Shown in pieces: positions 32,849 to 43,800 of a DNA stretch of 64,000 bases. The position numbers were made by a program, and so were the translations under genes. The stretch lies in NCBI GenBank assembly GCA_015179125.1, contig WHVA01000458.1, forward strand, positions 1 through 64,000, read 5' to 3'. Position 1 is the stretch's first letter. Every line of letters starts with the position of its first letter. This DNA is from Gautieria morchelliformis. Taxonomy: Eukaryota > Basidiomycota > Agaricomycetes > Gomphales > Gomphaceae. Under the pieces are notes generated by a model, which saw nothing but the letters and a program-made list of their open reading frames with translations, had not been told where the DNA came from and did no database searches.

Positions 32849-35287
32849 CTAATTTTCTTCCGCGAATTGGCGCAAGGTGCTGAGATGTTCCGATACTTGC
32901 TCTTTGAAAACGCACATGTCGTTTGTACTCTTAACGATGGCTTTAACTGTTTCATCTCGCAATCGATCCGTTTTTTCGATTTGTTCCTGATAGCTGCGAA
33001 GCGGCAAGCTGTTCAGAACTCGATAACGAGGTGAACGATGGACTCACGCAATCTCTAATGCCTGTACTCGGAGCTTCACGCCGACACCGCTTGATTTAGC
33101 CGCTGCCCGCGCTTGAGCCAATTCTCTCTCCAACCGAGTGGCCTCAGTATTGCTCATAAAAGCATCATCTTGCGCAGCCTGTGCATCACGAATATGGTTA
33201 GCAAATGAAATGATAGAGTTATCCAAAGTATACCTTTCTAAGGGCATCTGCCTGCTCGGAGAGCACATTCATCCGCACCTCTACGTTACTGATGGCCTCT
33301 TCCAGGTTTTCGCACTCAGTAACAAGTCTATCCATATTAAAGTCAACCTGGATTGCTTCATCTTCGGCATCCCCGCGTTCCTGTCGCCTCTGACTGGCGA
33401 GGTTGGTGAGAGCCGGTATAATCGTTACCTTGAGATCTTCACCAGAAACAAGCTGTTTCGGATCGTCCTTCGCTACGTCGAATGTAAGCTCAAAGTTGAT
33501 ATGAGATACCGGAGGAGGCGGCTGAGGATGTAGTTCCAAACGCCAGAGATATCCCATATACTCGTCTACCGCCTTTTCCATGTCTGCCGTCCGATTTGCC
33601 AAGGCTACCTCAAGGCTGTGATATGTTTGTTGAGTCTCGGCAACCTTGCGCCTGAGTTCTCCAAGTGTGCGATGTAAATTATCATGTTCACTATTCATCC
33701 GTGCGACCTCTTGAGGGGAAAGATTCTGTTCTCTGACGGTACGGGAGAAGTGTTCGTACTCCTCTCTCATTTTTTGAAGGTTAGATTCTGTTTTTTTTTA
33801 TTATTATTTTTTTTTTTAAAAACAAACTATTCAGATATGTTCAGCTTACAAGAAATTTGTGAGAAACTGACCCTGCGTCATAATCTCTGCATGCAGTGTC
33901 TTGACAGCCTCCTTATATTTGTCGACTTTGGAACGATGGTGCGAAATGACACTTGTGAACTTCATTTGATCCTTCTTTAAGTGAGAATTGTCTAACTTGA
34001 GTTTGACGACTGGAGCCTGTTTAGGGAAATCGTGGGTCAAGGCCTGCTGACGAGAGAAAGACGAATGAAATGTACAGGCGTGGCCATGGCTAGATCATAT
34101 TCTTTCTGCAATTGCCGCAACTCCTCTTTTAGCTGGTCCCGTTCATGGAGAATGGCTTGGTTACGCTTGGCTATTAAAGTCTAACTTAGAAGTAGACCTT
34201 CAGCTGTTTGACCACTCACATACCATATCTATCTTCTAATTCCTGATCTTGCACTGAGAAATCATCAGACCCTTGCAGAAACACATCATAAGCCTCAACA
34301 TAGTACTCGAAGGCCAAGGTGTTGTTGTGTTCCTCGCCGAAGAACTCCGGTACGAGACCTTTGTTCTGGACCGTGGGATCATCGCTTGACGCATATGAGG
34401 TCTTTACCTATAAGATGTAGATATAGAGTTCCAAAGTGCAATGCGTGAATATTTCAGGACTACGCACGAGGCAGAGAAGGGTCATCCAATGCAGAACGGC
34501 TAACATGGACGGCCAGGCGTGCATACTACCAACCGCTTGCATCCATTTAATATTGATCTGGTCTGCTGCAGGATAACGGTGATACTTAAGCGTTGGTATA
34601 ATCTCGTCGTCAAACTTCTTGTTGCCTTTGCACAAGACGTAACACGGGTCCAGAATCTCGAAGAGCCAACGGAAGACAGTCTGAAAGTCTTTGCTAGTGG
34701 GTGATTGCAATGTCTTCATGGTGATGTTTCCTGGGAACTGGGCTTCGGCCAGAAACTTTAGGATTTGTTTCTGTTCCAATATCTGGAACTGTTTGTCCCG
34801 TATGGGTCGGTTATCTTTTACAGACTGCGACATGCTGGTCATCGCAGCAGTGGGTGCCATGGATGCCCTGCCCACCCCTCCGCGGCGGGAGCTAATAACG
34901 GAGGTACTTGCATAAGAAACTCAATGGAAATGCACGGTTAACGCACTGCTTTGCACTCATAGGTGTCCGCCCAAACGTTGAGTCGCCAGGCTTTCTTACA
35001 CTAGTTGAAGGATCTATATTCTGTAAACCTGCTCGCATCATAGATTGACGAGGGTTGGGAAGCCCGGGCTGGGAACCGAACATGGATGTTCGCGACGCGC
35101 CGGGGGGTCCAGCGGTGCGTGCCATCTGCGTAGCTTTAATAGTAGATGCAGGCATTGGTATGCCTGACCGCGCGCTCTCTGCTGGAACTGCAATTGGGTG
35201 TAGTGTTTGACGACGTTCCATCTCTTGACTTGGAGGACGCGACGAGCTAGTCACGTGAGCGCGAATGTTTGCTTCTCCGACAGCCAT
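32849..35287 (-). CDS. NDC80: Kinetochore protein NDC80 (HEC1)
   Basis: The N-terminal disordered basic tail (RRQTLHPIAV, SSRRGGVGRASMAPTAAMTS) precedes the calponin-homology domain: RPIRDKQFQILEQKQILKFL, NITMKTLQSPTSKDFQTVFR WLFEILDP and NIKWMQAVGSMHAWPSMLAV LHWM (near 34780-34480), a textbook Ndc80 signature. A long coiled coil follows (near 34300-33230, for example TECENLEEAISNVEVRMNVL), ending in VSEHLSTLRQFAEEN. NDC80 binds microtubules as part of the Ndc80-Nuf2-Spc24-Spc25 complex. Two starts are possible: ATG 35287, whose codon overlaps that of the divergent MOG1, or ATG 35221 (MERRQTLHP), which resembles the usual fungal start. Confidence 0.95.
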
Positions 35288-35947
35288 GACGAGTCAGATC
35301 ACTCGACGCGACCTGTTTGGTGGTGCTATCACGATGGATCTCCCATCCAAATTCATTGACGCATCGTAAGTAGCCATTCTATTCGACTCCTTTTCCTCCT
35401 TAAGCTCGACCTTCTTAGCAAGTGATTTGCGTCAAGTTCCAAATACACAAGAGGTCTTCTTGGATCCGGACTCTGACTTGAGTGTCATTGTGGAAGTATT
35501 GGAGCGTGTCCAGGCTGAAGATGCTCGAGAGGCTGTAATGTTAGCGCGATGCCCCTTTATGCTTCGTTCACCGATCACTTGCATGTCAGGTTTCACTTCG
35601 ACTCGTTGGCCCACGATAACTCTGCCATCTCGCAGCAGATCCTCGACATAGTCCTCCCCGCCGAACGAGAAATGGCGTCGCCATCGGACACTCCGCTCCC
35701 CATCATTCTTCATGGCGAACAGTTAGCGCTAAAGTTCAACAGCACTACCCCTGATCCCGTGCGCCTGTTCGTCGCGTTGTATCGTATCGAAGCCAAGCGG
35801 GTAGATCTGGTTTTGACCGCGAACATTCCTATCCCTATGACTGAGAATTCACCGCCGGACGATGAAGCACTCGTGGAAATGTCCAAGCAAAAGTTTGACA
35901 TGGCTAGAGAATCACTCAAGATTCACGATTTCGACCTGTTCGCTTGA
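35286..35947 (+). CDS. MOG1: Ran-binding nucleotide release factor MOG1
   Basis: Exon 1 is 35286-35365, exon 2 starts at 35423. The protein begins MTSQITRRDLFGGAITMDLP SKFIDAS, then DLRQVPNTQEVFLDPDSDLS VIVEVLERVQ, matching the conserved LFGGA, DLR.VPD.QEV and SLIVELLE blocks of Mog1/RANGRF. A second intron (donor GTTAGC near 35540, acceptor before 35590) leads to FHFDSLAHDNSA and then VRLFVALYRIEAKRVDLVLT ANIPI. Mog1 releases GTP from Ran and supports nuclear import. ATG 35286 is required because LFGGA lies before the next ATG (35335). Its start codon overlaps that of NDC80 on the other strand. Confidence 0.92.
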
Positions 35948-36229
35948 TTGTGACTTCTCGACTATGCAATATTCGGTGAACGGTGAATCATACCACGCGT
36001 CCTACTCGTGGACGATGTGTGGCGAATGTCTTTGGAATGCCCTGGATGGGTGACCTTTTTATTTCCTCTGGTTACACAGGTGGTTATACATTAGATAGGA
36101 GTGAGACGTGGATCCGAGGATAAAACAAGATAGGAGGACGTGAGGCTGCAGTATTGATACAATGGCGCAGTAGACAAGAATCGAGACATTTTTCGAAGGA
36201 TAGTTGGTGCGCCATGACACAATGGCATA

Positions 36230-37821
36230 TCAACCTGAGTCTCGTGCATCTCCCTCTTCAGCTGCAACCTCAGCCTCGGGCTCCTCATCTATTCGCATCT
36301 CCCTGACAGTGATGTCTGCACCTGTGCTAGCTTTAGCATTTCGTTTTCGCTTTGCTGTCTCCTTGAGCCTCTCCCATCGTTCTCGGAACTTTACGATCAT
36401 AGCTTTCTATGGACACCAATGAGTGTGGCTCCACGGTAGTATAATTAATCATGGTTCACCTGCTTTTCATTTTCTACCCGCACGGACCTGACCTCCTCCT
36501 CGAGTTCTTTGATTCGGCGTATCAAATGTTGATCTCGATTGCCTGCTGGATGGGACATCGGCGTAAGGGATGGGAGGTTAATGTGAAGCGAGTTAAGGTC
36601 GATGGATGGTGCAGCCGGTCTCGGCGGTAGTAGACCAGAGTTCTTGACACGTTGTGCCTAACGTATGTGCGAGTGGGTGAATCGAATGTTATTTCTGAGA
36701 GCTCACTAAACCCACCTCGCGGCGTGCATGCCCTATTCGTTCGCGTAACTGCTCTTCCTGTTCCACCCGCATTCGTTCGGCAACGTCAAGTCTCCGTTGT
36801 AGCGATGCAAGTTCGACCCTGAGGCTCTCGTTTTCTTTCTGAAGATTGGTTGCCAAGGTTGGGTTAGTTGCTGACGGGATCATAAAGAACGATTCTCCCG
36901 AAGGCGAATCTTGAAATGGTATATTACTAAGCCAACTCACGGAGTGCAAGAGACTTCACAATACTGACCTTCATCGGCCATGACTTCCTCGACGTCAGAG
37001 GCATCAGAATGCGGGTTCACCCTGAAGGTGGGCTCAACCGACACTCGAAGATTACCCGACGGCTTTGGCATATTAGAAGGGCCATCTCTGCTTGACTCTG
37101 GGCCTCCAAAGCGCGTTAATGGGGCGGTGGCAAATGCCACTGGCTGGGAGAGATTATCCAACATTCCTTCCAGGTCTGTCCAAAACTGATTAAACGTGTC
37201 CATCGGGTCCGACTTTGGATAGATTAGCATGAATCAGAAAAGAAAGTCTAATGTAACGGACTTGCTGTCCAAGAACCATATAGGAGTCATCAATGGTGTG
37301 ATTAGAGTCGACCATACGACCTCGTGACATTACATGGGAAGACGATGGATGAGGTCCAGGCGAGGACGACGTGTGGGAGCGTGGTGGCGCAGGTGGGCGC
37401 TGAGCAAGACTGGGATCCTTGCCTTCTTCTCTGAGCTTGGCTATCCTCCTCTGGAGGTCCTTCCCAGCTTTATTATGATCATTATAGAGCATCCGAAGGG
37501 TTCGCTTTGTCTAGTCGATAGTCAGATGCCATGCGAGAGAGAATACGAGAAAGATGACAGACTCCTTCGTCGCTCGCTTGATCCACACATTGTAGAAACG
37601 CTTCTGCGCTCTTGTAGTGCTCCTCCGCAGCTGATAAACAGAGTGAATGGGATACATGGATTCCGGGTCATATAGTACCTGGTATGAGGAACCCTTGGTT
37701 GATGTAGTCGTCAGCGTTGGATGAATGTTGGTGCGCCTGTGTTTGATTGGCCCTAGTCTACATAAGTAGCTCTGGTCTGAGTGAGATGACGAACCTTGTT
37801 CAGTGGTGTGTCCGGAGGCAT
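36230..37821 (-). CDS. MIT-like / Atg38-NRBF2-like coiled-coil protein
   Basis: ATG 37821 opens MPPDTPLNK. After an intron (to about 37762) the next exon reads TRANQTQAHQHSSNADDYIN QGFLIP, then AAEEHYKSAEAFLQCVDQAS DEG and TKRTLRMLYNDHNKAGKDLQ RRIAKLREEG. This is a three-helix MIT-like bundle. A disordered Ser/Pro region follows, then a coiled coil (LQKENESLRVELASLQRRLD, near 36840; RIKELEEEVRSVRVENEKQK, near 36500) and a basic/acidic tail. An N-terminal MIT hairpin plus C-terminal coiled coil is the plan of NRBF2/Atg38, a subunit of the autophagy PI3-kinase complex; that assignment is inference. Stop at 36230 converges on MOG1, 282 bp apart. Confidence 0.6.
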
Positions 37822-38560
37822 GGCTGAGAATGGTGGAGAATGAGAACGAGACCGACGCTGTAAGTACCGATGTGAATACAGGCTCCGATTAATGTGGCAA
37901 CCCGCCAGCTCAGCGCTGAGGGATAGCAAAAATTCATCTAAATAGTATATCCGAAGTATACTTAGTATTTGGGTACGGTCTTGCTGCTGGTTGAAAAGCT
38001 TTGGAGGAAGTACCTGCTTCATCCCTACCGCGGAGTTGCCAGCCACTCCTCTTAATCATCAGACTCAGGGATGGGCACAACTGCTTGTAGTATGGTGTAA
38101 ATGCGGCTACTTTATATTATATATCCTTGAAGTTCGCTATATACAATTATTCGGCATATGTATCTCGGTGTCAGGGTCACCCAATAGTGATGGACGGACT
38201 TTATTGCTGGAACTCACCATAATCGTACCTCGTGGGTCCCCGCTTGCAATGACACCAGTATCAGGGTATCTGGATGTCAGGAGACTGGTCGTCGGGGTAT
38301 CTAGATGTTAGGGGACTGGTTATCAGGGTATCTAGATTTCAGGTAACTGGTTATGCGCTGGTGATTGAGATACCAGAGGTCATAATCGTGACGGCGAGCC
38401 ACCATTGTTGCAGGTCATGGGGGCCCATGGTTTTAACACCGGCACATGGTAATCTCCATGGTACCCGATGGCAAGACATAACCTTTGGGTATACCATCGT
38501 CACAATGTCAGGTATGCCGTTTCAGCACTTATTGTGATGACATCTATAGTATTCCTATTC
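37822..38560. other. Intergenic region with 31-bp tandem repeats, no gene seen
   Basis: This is the 5' flank of the MIT-like gene and the left flank of the Helitron. Minus-strand frames here are short and unrecognised. Tandem GGTATCTRGAT repeats are described separately. Confidence 0.4.
38265..38358. repeat. Three 31-bp tandem repeats
   Basis: Units starting at 38265, 38296 and 38327 share GGTATCTRGATKTYAGG.RACTGGT. Spacing is exactly 31 bp twice. Confidence 0.8.
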
Positions 38561-38854
38561 CTATCTAAGAGTTAATTACACTTCTAAGAGTTAAACGCGC
38601 TCAGTGGGTTGTGGGCGTCGAGGCTGACTAATAATATTACAAATAATGTTACGTAATAATTAGGTCAGCGGAGCGAGCGGCGCAGCCGCGAGCCCTAGGC
38701 CCAGGCCCAGCGCAGACCTTGCCGGTACAGCGCTGGGTGACCTGGCAGACGCTGCGCAGCCGGTCCCCTCTGCCCTCCTTCTACCATCATCCCATCCCAT
38801 CCCATCCCTCCCACCACCTGCATCTCTTCTATTAACTTCCTATCTAGGTTCTTT

Positions 38855-39430
38855 CTGGTGAGTTTGATGCTACTGAAACTGCCTTTTTTTATGTTTGTTA
38901 TTTATAATTTCGCTTTTTTGGCCTTTTTTAGGGACTTTTCAAGTGACATTTGTCCTGTCACTGCTGCACCTGCTACCTGGCTGTTTCTGGTGAGTGTTAT
39001 GGTATTGTATCTGCCTTTTCTTGATGCTTATTATGTTCTTTTTTGCTATAATTTCGCTTTTTTGGCTTTTTTTAGGCACTGCTCAAGTGATATTTGTCCT
39101 GTCACTGCTGCACCTGCTATCTGGCTGTTTCTGGTGAGTGCTATGCTATTGTACTGCCTTTTCTTGATGCTTATTATGTTCTTTTTTGCTATAATTTCGC
39201 TTTTTTGGCCTTTTTTAGGGACTTTTCAAGTGACATTTGTCCTGTCACTGCTGCACCTGCTACCTGGCTGTTTCTGGTGAGTGTTATGGTATTGTATCTG
39301 CCTTTTCTTGATGCTTATTATGTTGTTATTTGCTATAACTTTGCTTTTTTGGCATTTTGTAGGCACTTTTCAAGTGCATTTGTCCTGTCACTACTGCATA
39401 CCCTACCTGGGTATTATCCCCTTTCTGGTA
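38855..39430 (+). repeat. Tandem array of exon-intron-like cassettes
   Basis: Five successive CTGGTRAGT sites occur at 38855, 38987, 39131, 39274 and 39424, spaced 132, 144, 143 and 150 bp. Each of the first four is followed by a T-rich tract ending in TTTTAG or TTGTAG, then by a near-identical 55-60-nt segment (AAGTGACATTTGTCCTGTCA CTGCTGCACCTGCTACCTGG) ending at the next CTG|GTRAGT. Every unit therefore looks like one GT-AG intron plus one short exon. The array lies between the Helitron left end and its coding region. Confidence 0.85.
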
Positions 39431-39527
39431 AGTTTTTGTAACTGTATCTGCTGTTTGCAGTATTTATATTAGGATCAGTGGCTTTGCAATCCGTCTGAGA
39501 TACCCGCACAGCCTGTTTTCCCTGAGT

Positions 39528-40890
39528 TTGCCTTATTCTGCTTGCGATGTAAGTCTGATATTGATATCTTTATTCTCTCTCTACTCTTATGCCTGCATTT
39601 CTCAGGGATCCATCTACCCCAGAGAGCAACGTCGGCGGGTGCGTGAAAGTGCGAGGGAGGGGCAGGAGGTGATGACACCACCCAGTCATCGGAGAGCGCG
39701 TCGGAGAGCATACTGGAGCTCAGAACCAGCCACCCCTCCACCACCGCCTTTTGCCATCCCTCACCCTCCTTCTAGAAGCAGTGCAGCCGATCCTTTTCAA
39801 CAACCTGTGGCAGGGCCATCACGTCCACCAATGCCTGCGGGGCCATCACTTGCTCCTGATCCCAGTCCTACAGAGCAGGTGGCAGCCCTTCGTGCTCAGT
39901 TAGCAGTTATCACACCATGGCAGCCCCTGAGAGGACATAGGCCAGACCCTGTACAGCCAGCTCCATTGCGCCCTCCTACGCTTGCGGGGCCATCATATCC
40001 ACCTGATCCAGTCCTGGAGAGCAGGTGGCAGCCCTTCGTGCACAGTTAGCAGCTATCCCACCATTACAGCCCCTCAGAAGAAATAGGCCGACTGACAGCC
40101 AGCTCCTGTAGAGGTTCTGCAGCAATTGCTCAGTTGCGTGCTCAGGCGGCTGGAATTGGACAACCTGTAGTAGGCTCTACAGCGTGGCAGATTTGCGTGC
40201 TCATGCTGCTGGTTACAGCCTATCCAGCACAGCCTTGGAAGACACAGGCAGGCACCTTTACACCAGCTCCTAGACCTCCTGTAGTAGGTTCTGCAGCAAT
40301 TGCTCAGTTGCGTGCTCAGGCGGCTGGAATTGGACATTTGCAGTAGGCTCTACAGCGGTGGCAGATTTGCATGCTCACCTGCTGGTATACAGCCTATCCC
40401 AGCACAGCCCTTGGGAAGACCAGGCAGGCACCTTTACAACCAGCTCCTAGACCTCCTGTAGTAGGTTCTGCAGCGGTCGCAGCATTGCGGGCTCAGGCTA
40501 ATGCAGTAAGACCAATGCCTCGGCTACTCCCTGCACTTCTGCGGCCTCTTCAGCGACTGCCTGCACCTCCTCAGCCTCCTCAGCCACTCCCTGCTCCTCC
40601 TCAGCCTCCTCAGCCACTCCCTGCTCCTCACCTCAGCCACTCCTGCACCTCCCGCTCTTCAGCCACTCCCTGCACCTCCTCGGCCTCCTCAGCCACTCCC
40701 TGTACCTCGGCAGCGTCCTCAGCGACCTCCTCCTCCTGTTCCACTTGGTGCTCTAGAATAATTGAGGCAGATGTGCAGCGTCATGATCTGGGTCCCATGG
40801 TTATTCCCTGCCCTGACTGTGGAGCATTACACTGGATGGCAGAACGCCTGCAGAATCCTCAAATCGGCGGCCCAGATTTGGTGATTGCTG
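39528..40890 (+). pseudogene. Helitron N-terminal Pro-rich region, broken
   Basis: An open Pro/Arg-rich frame (39528-40049, PATPPPPPFAIPHPPSRSSA) is followed by stops. Around 40113-40500 a 175-bp unit repeats three times (GGTTCTGCAG at 40113, 40288 and 40464) and encodes VVGSAAIAQLRAQAAGIG-like peptides. Next is a Pro/Gln-rich tract (about 40545-40735, PPQPPQPLPAPP). A short block DLGPMVIPCPDCGALHWMAE RL (near 40790-40850), a CxxC zinc-like motif, resembles the segment preceding Helitron_like_N. Frames shift several times, so no single protein can be read. Confidence 0.6.
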
Positions 40891-40891
40891 T

Positions 40892-43800
40892 ATGGAAGGA
40901 AAGGTGCAGCTTCCAGAGCTGCCAGTGCTCCCTCAGCCATTGAGACGGCTCTTAGAGGGCCAGGACCCTGAGGCCAAACAGTTTCGCCAGAACATCAGGC
41001 AGTACAATGCTGCATTTGCATTCACTTCCTTGGGAGCCGAGTTTGATCTAGATTTGCTTCGGGAGGGTCGTGGTCCATATGTCCTCAAGCTGCAGGGCGA
41101 ACTGTATCATATTCATGGCTCTCTCATCCCTAACCCTGGGAGGCGGATACAGTATGCCCAACTTTATATATATGATCCAGCATTGGCTTTGGCACAGAGG
41201 AACACCCGTAACCCAGGTCTGTCTCCAACTATCATGGGAGACTTGCAGGAAATGCTCCTCTTATGCAATCCTCATGTTCCCATATATAGACAAGCGGCTG
41301 AGAGGCTCAGAGCTCAGGGACAGAATGGTGAGATCCGGGCTAGGCTCACGTACAGGGAACACAGGGATCCTAGGAGGTATAATATCCCTACTGCGGATGA
41401 GATTGCGGTGGTTCTTCCTGGAGATGGCATCATCCCTGAACCTAGGGATATTATTGTCCAGCTCAAAGGTGGACGTTTTAAAAGGGTATCCGATATGAAT
41501 CCAAACTATGCCTCTCTTCACTATGTCTTGCTCTTTCCCAGGGGAGAGTTGGGGTGGCAACCTGGTATTCGCTATCGCCAATTACCAGACGGGCGTGAGC
41601 GAAGTGGGCGTGTCACCCAAATTCAGTTCCATTCCTATCGTCTCTTCCAGAGAACAGAAGAACCTACAACACTCCTGCCGCTGGCAAATTATTCCAGCAG
41701 TACATTGTAGACTCTTGGGCCGCTGCAGAGCAAAGCAGGCTGTGGTGGATCAGGACAAATCAACACACTCTCCGTGCTGAGATGTATAACCAGATGATGG
41801 ATGCCTTTCATCGCAATGACAATGACAGAGATCCAAACAACTTGGGCGCAAGATCCATTCTGCCTGCCACATTTCAGGGGGGGACACGGGACATGCAGGA
41901 AAACCTGCAGAACTCTCTGGCCATTTCAAGGAAGCATGGTGTGGCAGATCTCTTTATTACCATGACTGCCAATCCCAACTGGCAGGAGGTATTGGATGCA
42001 TTGTTGCCTGGACAAACTCCTCAGGACAGGCCTGACCTGGTGTCGCGGGTGTTCCAGCTCAAAAAGAAATACCTCATTGACTTGATCGTCAAGGAAAAGA
42101 TTTTGGGGAAACCGTCGCTCGCGTCCACACCATTGAATTCCAGAAAAGGGGACTCCCACACATGCATATTCTTATCTGGTTTGAACGAGATTCCAAGATC
42201 AGACATCCACATGAGGTGGATTCAATGATTTCGGCAGAGTTCCCTGATCCAGAGACTCATCCTGTCCTCTACCGGTTGGTCTGTGAGCTGATGACACATG
42301 GTCCCTGTGGACAAATGAAACCAAACGCACCCTGCATGGAAAATGGCAAGTGCAAGAAAAACTTCCCAAAGCCATTCTGTGAGGAAACCAGTCTGAATGA
42401 GGATGGATATCCAAAATATCGTCGTCGCAATGATGGAAGGCTGCACAATGTCAGAGGTGACATGCTGGACAACAGATGGGTTGTGCCATACTCTGCCCTG
42501 CTCTTGCTCAAATTCTGGTGTCACATCAACCCTGAACTCACCATCAATGTGAGGTGTATCAAGTATATCCACAAGTATCTCTACAAGGGCCATGATCGGA
42601 CCACCATGGAGTTTGGTCGCACCCAGGATGAAATTAAGCAGTACCTGGACGCTCGCTATGTCAGTGCTCATGAGGCCTGTTGGAGGTTGCTGGAGCGGGA
42701 AATCCACACCCAGGTGCCTGCAGTCATGGCACTGCCAGTCCATGAAAAGGACCATCACACAATCATCTTTGATCCCAACCAGGATGTGGACAACATCCTG
42801 GAAAGGGCTGAGGCAAAAAAGACACCGCTCATGGCTTACTTTGAGGCCAATGATATCTACCCTGAAGCACGTGATCTGCTCTATGTGGAGTTTCCTGAGC
42901 ATTTTACCTGGAAAGCACAGGAAAAGGTATGGACACCACGCCAAAGAAGCTTTAGCATCGGTTGCCTTCACTTTGCAAACCCTAAATCAGGAGAGAGATT
43001 TTTTGTGCACACTCTCCTCACAGTGGTCAAGGGGGCTAGATCCTTTGAGGAGCTTAGGTCGGTGGATGGCATACCATATGCTACTTACAAGGAGGCCTGT
43101 CGTGCAAGGGGACTTCTGGATGATGATCAGGAGTTGAGGTTGTGTCTCCAGGAAGCCAGTGGCATGAAAACAGATGCTCAGCTCAGACATCTCTTTGCCA
43201 CCATCCTTGGCCATTGCAATCCATCGGGCCCCGGCAGATTATGGGATGGCTTCAGGGAGCACATATGTGATGATCTCAGACATCAGCTCCAAATCAGACA
43301 TGGTATGCAGAATCCACAGGACGATCAGGTTTATGATTTTGGCCTCTTTCTCTTGGAAAAAATCCTCCAGCAGGGTGGAATGTCCTTGAGCAGCTTTGAT
43401 GATATGCCTCGGGTGGCAGGCGAGTGGGAGGCCCCATTGGAAACAGGTTCATAGCTGAGCAGAGGGACTATGACCCTGTTGCAGAGAGGGACATAGCTGA
43501 TGAGGAGGTTCCCAGGCTGAATGAGGGGCAAAGGTCTGCGCATGATCAGATATTATGGTCGGCACTGACCAGAGATGCTCATGGGAAACCTGATGGACAA
43601 ATGTTTTTTGTCACTGGCTCAGGTGGTGCTGGGAAATCATTCACATGGAACACTCTAATCCACTCCTGTAGAGCGGAGAGCCTCATTGTGATTGCAGTAG
43701 CCTCATCTGCAATGGCTGCCCTTATCCTCACTAAGGGTACAACCTCTCATAGCATGCTTGGAATTCCCATTCCTGTCCATGAGCGCTCTCTCTCCTTCAT

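Noticed and set aside
38858-39441. 140- and 115-codon hydrophobic frames (repeated FFAIISLFW-like peptides)
   Set aside because: They run through the T-rich introns of the tandem cassettes; repetition is explained by the DNA repeat, not by a membrane protein.
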